Below the pieces are notes generated by a model. It searched no databases, was not told where the DNA came from, and was given only the letters and a program-made list of their open reading frames with translations. The position numbers and the translations under genes are program-made. DNA of 64,000 nt, from NCBI GenBank assembly GCA_963698995.1, contig CAVOTD010000007.1, forward strand, positions 1-64,000, given 5' to 3'. Source of the DNA: AP-15 sp963698995 (GTDB taxonomy: Bacteria > Pseudomonadota > Alphaproteobacteria > ATCC43930 > CGMCC-115725). This document shows, piece by piece, positions 28,106 to 38,371 of this stretch (the stretch's first letter is position 1; each line of letters starts with the position of its first letter).

Positions 28106-28997
28106 TGGTTTCGAAAACGCTGATATAGATCCGCGCCGCTTCAAGAATGATGTCCGGCGGGATCTCTGGCAGCGGCTCTCGATAGGGGTCGCTACGCGCA
28201 ATCACCCAGCGCCGCACGAAGTCTTTGTCGAGAGTGTCCGGCGGCTCTCCGGCTGCGAAGAGACCCTCGTAGCTGGCGCCGATCCAGTAGCGGCTGCTGT
28301 CCGGGGTATGAATTTCATCGGCGAGAATGATCCGGCCGGCGGGGTCGAGCCCGAACTCGTATTTGGTGTCGACGAGGATCAAGCCGCGCTTTTCGGCGAT
28401 CTCGCGCCCGCGCGCGAACAGCGCCAGCGCCAGTTGTGAGGCCATTGCCCACTGCTCTGATGTCAGGAGGCCGCGACCGATAATCTGGTCGGCCGTCAGC
28501 GGCTCATCGTGACCGCCGCCCACTGCCTTGCTCGTCGGTGTAATTATCGTTTGGGGCAACCTTTGGTTCTCACGCAGCCCGTCAGGGAAGCAAAGCCCAT
28601 AGATTTCCCTCTGGCCTGCTCTGTACATCGGCCAGATCGACGTGCCCGTCGTCCCGGCGAGGTAGTCGCGGACGACAAACTCGACCGGAAGGATCGTGAG
28701 CCGATGACCGACGACGACATTCGGGTCGGGATATTCGATGACATGGTTGGCACAAACGTCGCGCGTCGCCTCGAACCAAAACCGCGCGATCTGTGTCAGC
28801 ACCTGACCTTTGCACGGAATCGCCGTCAGGATGCGGTCGAAGGCGCTCAGCCGGTCAGTCGCGATGATGATTCGACGACCGTCCGATAAGTCGTAATTGT
28901 CGCGGACCTTACCCCGGTAATGCCTCGGCAGCTCCGGGATCGTCGCATCGACCAAGACGTTGTCGAGATACGCCGCAAGCGCTTCCGGCTCGGTCAC
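28002..28997 (-). CDS. purC: SAICAR synthetase PurC
   Basis: PurC joins aspartate to CAIR in purine synthesis. The 331-residue protein has RGKVRDNYDLSDGRRIIIATDRLSAFD, EFVVRDYLAGTTGTSIW, DTKYEFGLD and the metal-binding DEIHTPDSSRYW motif. The sequence is intact. It is the long, single-domain form (about 300 residues) rather than the 240-residue form of enterics. It converges on and overlaps the PhyH gene tail. Confidence 0.95.
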   Translation of the reverse strand: MTEPEALAAYLDNVLVDATIPELPRHYRGKVRDNYDLSDGRRIIIATDRLSAFDRILTAIPCKGQVLTQIARFWFEATRDVCANHVIEYPDPNVVVGHRLTILPVEFVVRDYLAGTTGTSIWPMYRAGQREIYGLCFPDGLRENQRLPQTIITPTSKAVGGGHDEPLTADQIIGRGLLTSEQWAMASQLALALFARGREIAEKRGLILVDTKYEFGLDPAGRIILADEIHTPDSSRYWIGASYEGLFAAGEPPDTLDKDFVRRWVIARSDPYREPLPEIPPDIILEAARIYISVFETITGKSFVLPPPGVPMLARIRANLARYFEDPAVLG

Positions 28998-29015
28998 CTG
29001 CGGCGCCGTTATTTA

Positions 29016-29489
29016 TCAATGGCGAGCGTGAGCAGTAAGCCATCCGACGTAGCCGCCGCCACCTCCGCCGCCACTACCCCCGGCGCCGTGGCCGCCGCCG
29101 CCCAGCCCGGCCTGGCCCCGGCCGCCGTGACCCCAGCCGCCATGACCCCAATCACCGTGACCCCAGCCGCCACGATCCCAATCGCGATGACCCCAGCCGC
29201 CGTGACCCCAGCCACCGCCCCAGAACCCGCCAACGGAAATTCCAGCCGGATATCCGTAATACGGGTAGCTATAATACGGATAGCCGTATGCCGGGTAATA
29301 CGAATAGGGGTAAGCATACGGGTAAGAGTAATACGGGTAGGGGTAGGTGGCGGCGGGATATCCGTAGTTATAGGCGTATTGCGCAGCCGCAGATCGCGGC
29401 GTCGCGATGGTGGCCAGCGCGGCGGTCGCGAGGACTGCCCCGCCAATGACGGCGCGCCGGGACCAGCTGCAATTGGCGCTAAATGACAT
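29016..29489 (-). CDS. Secreted Tyr/Pro- and Gly/Trp-rich repeat protein
   Basis: From ATG 29489, with a GGAGGCAT ribosome site, the 157-residue protein has a signal peptide with twin arginines (WSRRAVIGGAVLATAALATI, cleavage near AAA-Q). The mature part has two low-complexity halves: YPYY/YGYP repeats (about residues 38-85) and then GGWGHGGWG-type repeats. A paralogue lies immediately upstream. The N-terminal arginine pair resembles a Tat signal. I do not recognise the family. Repeats of this kind occur in cell-surface or matrix proteins. Confidence 0.65.
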   Translation of the reverse strand: MSFSANCSWSRRAVIGGAVLATAALATIATPRSAAAQYAYNYGYPAATYPYPYYSYPYAYPYSYYPAYGYPYYSYPYYGYPAGISVGGFWGGGWGHGGWGHRDWDRGGWGHGDWGHGGWGHGGRGQAGLGGGGHGAGGSGGGGGGGYVGWLTAHARH

Positions 29490-29652
29490 GAATGCCTCCA
29501 ATCGGTCAGGTCGAACACTCCCCCATATAACGAGCACTAAGCCTGCGCCATTCCGAGCTGCCGCAAACCCGCGGAGATTTCGCGGGTGCAGCACCGCAGG
29601 TTGCAACGATCATTGGATGGCCCATGGCGCGTGATCCAGCGGGGATCCGTCG

Positions 29653-30078
29653 CTAACGATGGCCACCTCCGCCATGGAAGCCGCCGCCGTGGAAGCCTCC
29701 GCCCCATCCGCCGCCGTGGAAGCCTCCGCCATGGAAGCCGCCGCCCCATCCGCGACCGCCCCATCCGCGACCGCCCCATCCCCAACCTCGACCCCATCCC
29801 CAGCCACCGCCCCACCAGCCGCCAACCGTGATCCCGACTGGCCACCCGTAGTAGGGATAACCGTAATACGGGTAGCCATAATAGGGGTAACCATAATACG
29901 GAGAGTAGGCATAATAAGGATTGTATGGATAATAGGGGTAAGCCGGATAACCATAGCCGGGATAGCCCTGCGCTGCGCTTGGCCGCGCAGGCACACCGAT
30001 CAGAAAGGCTACGGTCGCTGCCGTGCCCAATGCAATGGTGGCTTGCCGGAGCCAACTCTTCTGGAAGGAAACCGACAT
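29653..30078 (-). CDS. Secreted Tyr/Pro- and Gly/Trp-rich repeat protein, paralogue
   Basis: The 141-residue protein from ATG 30078 has an N-terminal signal (FQKSWLRQATIALGTAATVAFLI, cleavage near SAA-Q). A region with nearly regular YPYYGYPYYG tandem units follows, then GITVGGWWGGGWG and (GG)FHGGG/GGWGG repeats to the end. The two genes share the same plan: signal, YPYY block, conserved GIxVGGxWGGGWG hinge and Gly-rich tail. Both lie on the same strand 163 bp apart, suggesting duplication. The function is unknown. Confidence 0.65.
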   Translation of the reverse strand: MSVSFQKSWLRQATIALGTAATVAFLIGVPARPSAAQGYPGYGYPAYPYYPYNPYYAYSPYYGYPYYGYPYYGYPYYGWPVGITVGGWWGGGWGWGRGWGWGGRGWGGRGWGGGFHGGGFHGGGWGGGFHGGGFHGGGGHR

Positions 30079-30218
30079 GGATGCCTCTACCTGCTCGACC
30101 GATAAGTCAGTCCACCCTGCTATATGAATATGCGATTGCAAATTTCATCGTCCCGGGACCCGAAGCGTTTCGATGTTGCCCGTTAAGGCGGATTCTGACA
30201 TCGGCGGCTGGAGGAACC

Positions 30219-30647
30219 ATGAAATCGGAATCGGCGGATGGTGCGGTGCAAGCCCATTTGCCGGAATTTCACAACACGCTGCCCCTCATTCGAGTGATTG
30301 CTATGCCAGCCGATGCGAACCCGAACGGCGATATCTTCGGCGGGTGGCTGCTGTCGCAGATGGATCTCGCGGGTGGCAGCCTGGCGGCGCAACGTGCTCA
30401 AGGGCGTTGTGCGACGGTAGCGGTGGACGGCATGGTTTTCCACGAGCCGGTCTTTATCGGGGACGAGGTCAGCTGTTACGGCGAGTTGGTCAGGACGGGG
30501 CGCAGCTCGATGACAGTGCGTATCGAGGCGTGGCGGCGCTCCTTGGCCTCGCACGAAGTTCGCAAGGTGACCGAAGCAACCTTTACCTACGTTGCGATCG
30601 GCGAGAACCGCCGGCCTCGCGCGTTGCCGCCGGCGACCGGCCGGTAG
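30219..30647 (+). CDS. Acyl-CoA thioesterase, YciA-like hotdog fold
   Basis: The 142-residue protein from ATG 30219 carries the hotdog thioesterase signature NPNGDIFGGWLLSQMDLAG, the central helix motif, and the FIGDEVSCYGELVRTGRSS strand pair. YciA-type enzymes hydrolyse a broad range of acyl-CoAs. The ribosome site is GGAGGAA. It is transcribed divergently from the Tyr/Gly-rich genes and overlaps the tail of the convergent DNA ligase gene by about 65 bp. Confidence 0.88.
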   Translation: MKSESADGAVQAHLPEFHNTLPLIRVIAMPADANPNGDIFGGWLLSQMDLAGGSLAAQRAQGRCATVAVDGMVFHEPVFIGDEVSCYGELVRTGRSSMTVRIEAWRRSLASHEVRKVTEATFTYVAIGENRRPRALPPATGR

Positions 30648-31750
30648 CCGCTCCGAACAATTCGGTGACCAGCGTCGCCGGTCTAGCCTCACGTTCCAGC
30701 TGGTCGAAGGTGCATTGCCGGGGCGCCTTGTCGGGCCGCCAGCGCAACAATCTGGTGCCATGGCGGAAGCGGTCGCCGGTAACATGATCATAGCGAACCT
30801 CAACGACTAATTCCGGCCGCAGCGGCTGCCATTCGGCCGAACGCTCGGTGCTCCACCGGCTTGGACCTCCAGGCGCTTTGCCGGTGAAGCCGGGGGGCAT
30901 CGCCAGCCCTTCGAGTTGCTTGGTCAGTGCCTCGCGGTCGAGATGGTGGAGCGTGGCGGTAAAGCCGACGTGATCGAGCTTGCCCTCATCGTTATAGAGG
31001 CCGAGCAGCAGAGACCCTGCCAAGCGCGAGTTCTGCGCGTAACGAAACCCGCCGACCACGCAATCAGCGGTGCGTTGTTTCTTTACCTTGAGCATGGCCC
31101 GCTCGCCCGGCTCGTAAAGACCAGCGAGCCGCTTCGCTATAACCCCGTCGAGCGCGCCGGCGCTCGTTTCGAGCCATCGTCGCGCCTCCTCCACCTCGCG
31201 CGTAAAGGGCGAAAGTTTGAGGGCGGCGTGAGGTCCAAGAGAGTGATGAAAGCCTTCGAGTGCCGCCCGGCGCTGGACCAGCGGCATCTGTAGCAAGCTT
31301 TCGCCGTTTGGCGTCAGGAGCATATCGAACAGGATGAACATCGCCGGTGTTTCGGCGGCCAGTTTGCGGATGCGGCTTTCGGCGGGATGCAGGCGCATCT
31401 GCAGGGCTTCGAAGGACAAGGTTTCGCCGACCGGTATGGCGAGTTCGCCGTCAACCGCGAAATGCGTCGGCTCGATACTGGCCCAATAACGTTACGATCT
31501 CCGGGAAGTATCGGGCCAGCGGCTTTCCAGATTTCGCGCTCAGCTCCACCTGGTCTCCCGCGCGGAAGGCAAGGCAGCGAAACCCGTCCCACTTTGGCTC
31601 GAATTGCCAACCCGGCTCGGCCGGCAGGTCGTCAACGAGCCGCGCCTCCATGGGCGGCGTATCGAGAGACAGTGGAAATTCCGTTCCGTTCGCGATCATC
31701 GTACTCGTTTTAAAGAGCGTGCCGATTGGGAGGGTAGCGAAACCCGTCAA
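30583..31750 (-). CDS. ATP-dependent DNA ligase (LigC/LigD-type), frameshifted
   Basis: The adenylation motif I, with the nucleotide-accepting Lys, is visible in FEPKWDGFRCLAF. Motifs around VDGELAIP, FILFDML, LDGVIAKRLAGLYEPGERAMLKVKKQRTADCV and the OB-fold C-terminus follow. The first 95 residues and the rest are in different frames, with a break near 31460. The TTG at 31750 overlaps the upstream SRAP stop. ATG 31699 (MIANGTEFPL) is an alternative start. No polymerase or Ku gene is near, so the role is probably in repair of nicks or ends. The size (about 390 residues) fits stand-alone ligases. Confidence 0.8.
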
Positions 31751-32437
31751 ACGGCGTCGGCCCCCGGCTCGATCAGCGAAGGCTCTTTGTTTTTGACATT
31801 TCCGACCCGCTTGTCGACTGGCCAGATGATCAGGTCCTCGGCCGGGTAGGGCACGAGCAGCGATTTCAGCCGGTCAGGATCGGCCGGCGTCTCGCCGAGC
31901 CACACCGGCCAATCGTCCGGGGAAAGGATGACCGGCATGCGGTCGTGCAGTTCAGCGATAAGGGGGTTCGGCGCGGTCGTGACGATCGCAAAGCTGCGCA
32001 CCCGCTCGCCGGCCGGCGAGCGCCAGCTCTCCCACAGGCCGGCCAGTGCCATCAGCCGGCGATTGGCGAGGGCGACCGCATAGGGCTGCCGATCCTTGCC
32101 GAGTTTCTTCCACTCATAAAAGCTGTCGAAAGGGACAAGGCAGCGACGTTGCTCGAACGCTTCGCGGAAGGCCGGTTTCGTGTCGATCCCCTCGGCCTTG
32201 GCGTTAATGTTCGCGAAGCCGACCTTGATGTCCTTCGCCCAGAAGGGGACGAGCCCCCAGCGCATGACGTCGAGGCTGCGCTGCCTGGCCTTTGGCGTCG
32301 TAGCGGACGACAGGAAGATCATCGGTCGGCGCGGCGTTCCAGTTGGCCGGAATGTTAGGGGTCAGCCGCTCGGGCGGGATCGAAAAGACCAGCTTGATCT
32401 CGCTGACATCGGAGGAAAGACGGGCACGGCCACACAT
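31747..32437 (-). CDS. SRAP-domain protein (HMCES/YedK family), frameshifted
   Basis: SRAP proteins form a covalent crosslink with abasic sites in single-stranded DNA to shield them. The N-terminus MCGRARLSS has the catalytic Cys2. The conserved NWNAAPT, MRWGLVPFWAKD, FYEWKK (catalytic Glu) and HDRMPV (His) motifs follow. The first approximately 50 residues are in one frame and the rest in another, with a break near 32290. Repaired length is about 230 residues, normal for YedK. The stop overlaps the ligase start, so the two form a repair operon. Confidence 0.82.
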
Positions 32438-32550
32438 GAGCCGTTAAATGGCGCACTGCGCCGATATCGGCAATGTCTGCGATGCGGGAGCAACCCTTCA
32501 CGACGCTTGTCAGCTTCGCTATCGTTCTCCGAGCATTTTTGGGGAAGAGA

Positions 32551-34170
32551 ATGACATCGGCGGACAAGACCTACGACTTTATCGTGACCGGCGCAGGATC
32601 GGCGGGCTGTGCTGTGGCAGGTCGGCTCAGCGAATCCGGCCGCTGGCGCGTGCTGCTGCTCGAAGCCGGCGGGCGCGACAGCAACCCGTGGATCCACATC
32701 CCGCTCGGCTACACCAAGACCTTTACCAATCCGCGGGTCAACTGGATGTTCGAGAGCGAGCCCGAGAAGGAACTCAACAACCGCACCCTCTACCAGCCCC
32801 GCGGCAAGGTGCTGGGCGGCACCAGCTCGATCAACGGCATGGTCTATATGCGCGGCACCCCGACCGATTACGACGGTTGGCGCCAGCGCGGCTGTGAGGG
32901 CTGGGACTGGGATTCGGTGCTGCCCTTTTTCAAGAAGGCGGAAGACCAGGAACGCGGCGCCGATGATTTTCACGGCGTGGGCGGGCCGCTGCACGTCTCG
33001 AACCCGGTGCGCTCGCCGCTCGGCGACGCGATGGTCGCCGCTTCGATCGAGGCCGGCATTCCCGCCAATCCGGACTTCAACGGCGCCCGGCAGGAGGGTG
33101 TCGGTTACTACCAGACGACAACTACCAATCGCCGCCGGTGGAGCTCGGCGCGGGCCTATTTGGGCGAGGCGCGCCGCCGTCAGAACCTGACCGTCGCCAC
33201 CGGGGCGCATGCCACCCGCATCCTGTTCGAGGGCATCCGCGCGGTCGGGGTCGAATATCACACGCCGGGCGGGCGCAAGACCGCCTGGGTGCGCGGCGAA
33301 ATTATCGTTTCCGGCGGCGTCTACGGCTCGCCGCAGCTGTTGCAGCTCTCCGGGCTGGGGCCGGCTGATCTCTTGAGTGAATACGGCATTCCGGTCGTGG
33401 GCGAGATGGCCGGAGTGGGCAAGAACCTGCACGACCATTTCAACACCTATCTCGTATTCCGCTGCCCGCAGAAGGTCACGGTCAACGATATGGCGAAGAG
33501 CCCGGCTCTCAAGCTCAAGGCGGCGGTGCAATACGCGGTCAGCCGGTCCGGCCATCTGTCGAATGCCGGAATCTACGCCGGCGCTCTCGTCCGCACCGAC
33601 CCGCGGCTCGAACAGCCCGATCTGCAGATCAATATGTCGGGATGGAGCGCCATCGAGCGGCTGCGCACCGGGATCAAGCCGCACCCGTTCTCGGCCTTCA
33701 CCTTCAGCCCGGTGCATCTGCGCCCCGACGGACGTGGCACGGTGCGGATCAAGAGCCCCGACCCACTGGCCGCGCCGGCGATCCAGTTCAATTTTCTGGC
33801 GAGCGACTACGATTTCCAGGCGCTGATCTACGGCATGAAGCTCAGCCGCAAGATCGCGGCGCAGCCGGCGATGAAGCCGTTCATCGCCGAGGAGGTGCTG
33901 CCCGGGGCCGCGGTGGAAAGCGAGGCCGATATGATCGAGGAAATCCGCGTGCGCGGCGTCTCAAACTTGCATCCGGTCGGCACCTGCCGAATGGGGCGCG
34001 AGGTCGACGCGGTCGTCGATCCGCGGCTGCGGGTCCATGGGATCGAGGGGCTGCGCGTCGCCGACGCCTCGATCATGCCGCAGGTGCCGGGCGGCAACAC
34101 CAACGCGCCGTCGATCATGATCGGCGAAAAATGCGCAGCCATGGTTCTCGAGGACGCCATGGTGGCTTAG
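32551..34170 (+). CDS. GMC-family FAD-dependent oxidoreductase (choline dehydrogenase-like)
   Basis: The 539-residue protein from ATG 32551 has the FAD dinucleotide fold (FIVTGAGSAGCAVAGRLSE), GMC signature 1 (LGGTSSINGMVYMRG), signature 2 (SGGVYGSPQLLQLSG) and the catalytic His region NLHPVGTCRMG. It closes with PGGNTNAPSIMIGEKCA. Family members oxidise alcohols such as choline or polyethylene glycol. The substrate is unknown. It is transcribed divergently from the SRAP gene. Confidence 0.9.
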   Translation: MTSADKTYDFIVTGAGSAGCAVAGRLSESGRWRVLLLEAGGRDSNPWIHIPLGYTKTFTNPRVNWMFESEPEKELNNRTLYQPRGKVLGGTSSINGMVYMRGTPTDYDGWRQRGCEGWDWDSVLPFFKKAEDQERGADDFHGVGGPLHVSNPVRSPLGDAMVAASIEAGIPANPDFNGARQEGVGYYQTTTTNRRRWSSARAYLGEARRRQNLTVATGAHATRILFEGIRAVGVEYHTPGGRKTAWVRGEIIVSGGVYGSPQLLQLSGLGPADLLSEYGIPVVGEMAGVGKNLHDHFNTYLVFRCPQKVTVNDMAKSPALKLKAAVQYAVSRSGHLSNAGIYAGALVRTDPRLEQPDLQINMSGWSAIERLRTGIKPHPFSAFTFSPVHLRPDGRGTVRIKSPDPLAAPAIQFNFLASDYDFQALIYGMKLSRKIAAQPAMKPFIAEEVLPGAAVESEADMIEEIRVRGVSNLHPVGTCRMGREVDAVVDPRLRVHGIEGLRVADASIMPQVPGGNTNAPSIMIGEKCAAMVLEDAMVA

Positions 34171-34196
34171 CGGACTCCTGGATTAAGCGCGGGCGC

Positions 34197-34275
34197 GTCC
34201 TTCGAGACAGCCGCTGCGGGCCTCCTCAGGATGAGGACTTTTCTCAATGTTATCAAAAGTATCTCTCATGCTGAG
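34197..34275. repeat. Dispersed intergenic repeat
   Basis: The stretch reads GTCCTTCGAGACAGCC...CCTCCTCAGGATGAGG, then a related CTCATGCTGAGG copy. This matches the well-known alphaproteobacterial dispersed element seen in Bradyrhizobium-like genomes. It sits in the convergent gap between the GMC oxidoreductase and glycogen phosphorylase genes. Its function is unknown; it may form transcript-end hairpins. Confidence 0.6.
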
Positions 34276-34341
34276 GGAAGCCCAGAGGGCGCATTTCGAA
34301 CCACGCACGCAGCTGCCGCAGCCCTTTGAGAGCCGTTTTCT

Positions 34342-36871
34342 TTAGATGCTCACTTGCTGGGAGGACGCCTTCTCCTCTAATTCGGTAATCCCCCAGATCT
34401 CGCCGGCGTATTCGGCAATCGCGCGGTCCGCCGAGAACCAGCTCATTTCGGCGATGTTCAAGAGTGCGGCCTTGCGCCACTGCGCAGGCGACTGCCAGAG
34501 CTCGTCGATCTTTCTCTGCGCTTCGCAATAAGACGCGAAATCCACTGCCACCATGTACGGGTCCGAATACCTTAATGCACTGGCCAATCCGCGGAACCGC
34601 TGCGGGTCCTCGGCAGAAAAGGCTCCGTTCGCCAGAGCCTCGATGATCTCGGCAAGACCGGGTGACGCGGCAATGTTGGCGGCCGCATCAAGACCCGATC
34701 GACGCCGTTCGGAGACCTGATCGGCATGCAGACCAAAAATGAAAATATTGTCGTCACCCACACGGTCGCGGATCTCGATGTTGGCGCCATCGAGGGTGCC
34801 GATCGTCAGGGCCCCGTTCAGTGCCAGTTTCATGTTACCGGTTCCGGAAGCCTCCATTCCGGCCGTCGAGATCTGCTCCGAAAGATCTGCCGAGGGAATG
34901 ATCAGTTCGGCAAGGCTAACATTGTAGTTCGGCAGGAATATGATCTTGAGCCGGTCTCCGACCACTGGATCGCTATTGACTACCTCGGCGACATCGTTCG
35001 CCAATTTGATGATCAGCTTGGCTCGCGCATAGCTGGGCGCGGCCTTGCCCGACAGTATTTTGACGCGCGGAACCCAGTTGTGGGTCGGGTTGGCCCGGAT
35101 TGCGTGGTAACGGGCGATCGTCTCCAACAGATTTAGCAACTGCCGCTTATATTCGTGAATTCGCTTGATCTGAACGTCGAACAGCGCGTTGGGGTCGATG
35201 TGCAGGCCGAGGCGCTCTCGAACAACCCGGGCAAGGGTGAATTTATTGGCGCGCTTGACGGTAGCGAGGCGCTCCTGCAGCGCGCTGTCATCTGCCTGGC
35301 CGGCGAGGCGGCCGAGCGCGGCGGGGTCGTCGAGGACGGCAGTGCCGCATGCCTCACACAATAGGTTCGTCAGTCCCGGATTGGCCTGATGCAGCCAACG
35401 ACGAAACGAGATGCCGTTGGTCTTGTTGACGATTCGGTCCGGGTAGAGCTGGTGAAACTGGCTGAAAACACTGGAGCGCATCAGCTCGGTGTGCAGCGCC
35501 GAAACGCCGTTGACGCGATGCGAGCCGACAAAAGCGAGGTGCCCCATTCGGACGCGGCGCCCGTCGCTCTCGTCGATCAGCGAAATAGCGGTCAACCGCT
35601 CGGGGTCGAGATGACCGATCTGATTGGCCGCCTCGAGATGACGGGCGTTGATGGCGTAGATGATCTCGAGGTGCCGCGGGAGAACGCGTTCGAACAGCGG
35701 CACCGGCCAGCTCTCCAGGGCCTCCGGCAGCAGCGTGTGGTTGGTGTAGGAGAAGGTTTCGACCGTGATCTTCCAGGCCTGGTCCCACGGGATATTGTGA
35801 AGGTCGACGAGAATGCGCATCAACTCGGCGATCGCCACGCTCGGATGCGTGTCGTTGAGTTGGATCGCAGCGCGTTCCGGAAGTGAATAGATGCTCCCAA
35901 AAGTTCGGCGTATGACGCTGCACCAGGTCCTGCAGCGAGGCGGAAACAAAAAAGTGCTCCTGGCGCAGACGCAATTCTCGCCCCGACGGTGTGTCGTCGC
36001 TCGGATAAAGCACCTTGGAAATTGCCTCGGCCCGCGCCACCCGCGAAAGAGCCCCGAGGTGGTCCCCCTCGTTGAACACGTCGAGATGCAGCGGATCGAC
36101 GGCGCGAGCCGACCACAGCCGCAGCCGGTTAACGTGCCGGCCGCGCCACCCGACGATCGGCGTATCGTAGGCCACCGCCTTGATGGTCTCCTCCGGATGC
36201 CAGACCGTCTGCCAGCGGCCTTGAGCCGAGGCGATCTTCTCCAGCCGGCCGCCAAACTGGATGTCGTAAATCACCTCGGGGCGCTCGAATTCCCAGGGAT
36301 TGCCGAACGACAGCCATTGCTCGGGATGCTCCTGTTGCCAGCCGTCCTTGATGACCTGCCGAAAGAGGCCATGGTCGTAACGGATCCCGTAGCCGCAGGC
36401 GGGGATGCCGAGGCTCGCCATGCTTTCCATAAAACACGCGGCAAGACGCCCGAGGCCGCCATTGCCGAGGGCTGCGTCAGGTTCGGCGCAGCGCATCCGG
36501 TGCGGATCGACGCCGAGATCGCCCAGCGCAACTTTGACGACTTCACTGTACCGCAGGTTGCCGATAACATCGTTCAGCAGCCGGCCGATCAGAAATTCCA
36601 GCGACATGTAGTAGACGCGCTTGCGGCCTTTGGCATCGCTGACGCGCTCCGTCGTGAGCCAGCGGTGGATGACGCGGTCGCGCAGTGCGAGCGCCGTCGC
36701 GACAAACCAGTCCCGGTCGGTCGCGTTCGCTGCGTCTTTGCCGACCGACAGGGTCAGTTTGGCGAGCAGCGCCGCCTTGAAATCGTCGATGTCGCGATCC
36801 GTTACCGGCATATCCGGCAGCGGCGGCGGGCCCGTTTCCGTCGCGCCGGGCCGGGCAATGTTCATTGGCAT
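34342..36871 (-). CDS. glgP: Glycogen phosphorylase, one frameshift
   Basis: The enzyme releases glucose-1-phosphate from glycogen. It reads from 36871 through VYYMSLEFLIGRLL and AALGNGGLGRLAACFMESM to QRHTPNFW in one frame. After a break near 35895 it continues as IYSLPERAAIQLNDTHPSVAI, VNKTNGISFRRWL and the pyridoxal-phosphate site EASGTGNMKLALNG, and ends near 34342. Repaired length is about 840 residues, close to normal. The indel is probably an assembly error given full conservation on both sides. No other glycogen gene is in the window. Confidence 0.9.
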
Positions 36872-37195
36872 GTAGTGGGGACCCTGTCGATTTTGGTTAT
36901 TTGGTGGGAGCGCAGTTCGCCATCGAAGCGGGGCTCATTGCTAAACCTCCCAACAACCCGCGAGCAACTCCCCCGCGCGCTCATGTCGCGAAAAACTCAT
37001 TCTCGAGAAAGCGAACTGATTGATGTTCGTGCGTGCGGATTAGGGAACGGTTATCGCCGCACGTTATTCCGGGGCGGGATCGAACGCATTCGGATGACCG
37101 TTTTCGCGTCGCTGCCGAGAAGCCGCCGGAGCCGGCGATAACATCGGAAATCGCGTTCTCCCCACCATGCCGGCGATGCCGGCAAGCGTGAGGGG
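36872..37195. other. Gene-free gap upstream of glgP
   Basis: The 324-bp stretch between divergently oriented neighbours' ends contains no reading frame I can support. It presumably carries the glgP promoter. A short motif near 37165 (TGCCGGCGATGCCGGCAAGC) is palindromic and could form a hairpin after the transglycosylase gene. Confidence 0.4.
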
Positions 37196-38200
37196 TCAAT
37201 CAACCGGTTTGCGCGTGACAGAGTACTCCGGCTCTGCTCTTGGCAACAGAGCGCTTTCGACCGCGGCAGCGGCGGAAATCGATCCTCGGCTCGACTCGCC
37301 GGGCAACGCCATCGGACGGGGTGGCACGCCGCCTAACGGGGCCTTGAAGACCGGTTCTGCGAGCGCAGCGTCGCCCAGGACACGGTCGCGATAATGTTCG
37401 ACCTCCAGCGGGAGTTTGCTCGCCATTCGCCCGCTGCTGATCCACGAATTGAGATTTCCAGGACCCCAATTGTAGGCCGCAACCGCGTCCGGCCAATTGC
37501 CGTACCGCCGGTACATGCGGGCCAGGTAGGCGCGGCCCAAAACGCGGTTCTCGGCGAGATCGTATCTGTTGCCGCTGCCGACATCGATGGCCGCGGCGGC
37601 GGTGATTTGCATCGGTCCCTGCGGTCCGCCCGGCTCGGGCCGCCACATTCTGAGATCGGCCCCATGGCTGGATTCGGCGCCGTCCACCGCGAACGCGACG
37701 CGATCGAGATCGGCAACCAAGGCCGGGCCGAACGGCTCGAAATCCGGGCTGTGCAATGCCGAGCCCCTGAAAATGGTCACCGGCCGATCTCGAGCGTCGG
37801 CAAACGTCACCAACTGCATGATCATGGCATTAGCGGGTCGCCGCGGCCCGGGCATTACCCCGACGCGGTCGGCCTCGCCTCTGACCACCCTGACGGGCCT
37901 TGCGGACGGATCGGCGAATGTGACGGTCTCGGCGATTTCGGCCTTGTCCTCCTCCGATTTCTCGGCGGTCGCGTCTTTTGCCGGCGAGTTGCCACGCAAA
38001 ACCTTTACCGGGCTCCACGCGGTATCAGGAAACGTGATCCGCTGAATGCTCCCTGCTCGTTTCTCGATCAGCTGTTTGACGGCCTCCGCGGTTAACGGTG
38101 GCCCGGGCTCCGAAACACCCCGCGCGCGCCCCTGCGCGGGCGTCGGCAGCACCGCGACAAACGCCATCAGAATAATCGCCGCCCCTATTCCGCGCCGCAT
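37196..38200 (-). CDS. Lytic transglycosylase-type (SLT) periplasmic protein
   Basis: The 334-residue protein has a signal peptide (cleavage near AQG-RARG) and about 150 residues of unusual sequence. That region holds three repeats of a VTFAD(x)RPVxVxRG motif (residues about 57-70, 92-106 and 129-145). A C-terminal SLT domain follows: catalytic Glu in GAESSHGADLRMW, then GPMQITAAAAI and RYGNWPDAVAAYNWGPGNLN. SLT enzymes cleave peptidoglycan. The triplicate short repeat is not part of any SLT domain I know and may be a binding module. Confidence 0.8.
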   Translation of the reverse strand: MRRGIGAAIILMAFVAVLPTPAQGRARGVSEPGPPLTAEAVKQLIEKRAGSIQRITFPDTAWSPVKVLRGNSPAKDATAEKSEEDKAEIAETVTFADPSARPVRVVRGEADRVGVMPGPRRPANAMIMQLVTFADARDRPVTIFRGSALHSPDFEPFGPALVADLDRVAFAVDGAESSHGADLRMWRPEPGGPQGPMQITAAAAIDVGSGNRYDLAENRVLGRAYLARMYRRYGNWPDAVAAYNWGPGNLNSWISSGRMASKLPLEVEHYRDRVLGDAALAEPVFKAPLGGVPPRPMALPGESSRGSISAAAAVESALLPRAEPEYSVTRKPVD

Positions 38201-38371
38201 CGCCCCCTCGACCGGTGCCGGTGAGCCCGCTCACCCCTTAGCCGAATATTCTAGCCGACCCGGCGCGCCGCTTGAGTAGAAATTGCAAAGCGCTTCTTCC
38301 GCCGAACGCCTTGTCATTAAATCGAGCGATCAACTAGCATCGCTCGCACACCCGAGAGCGAGGAAAGCGGC

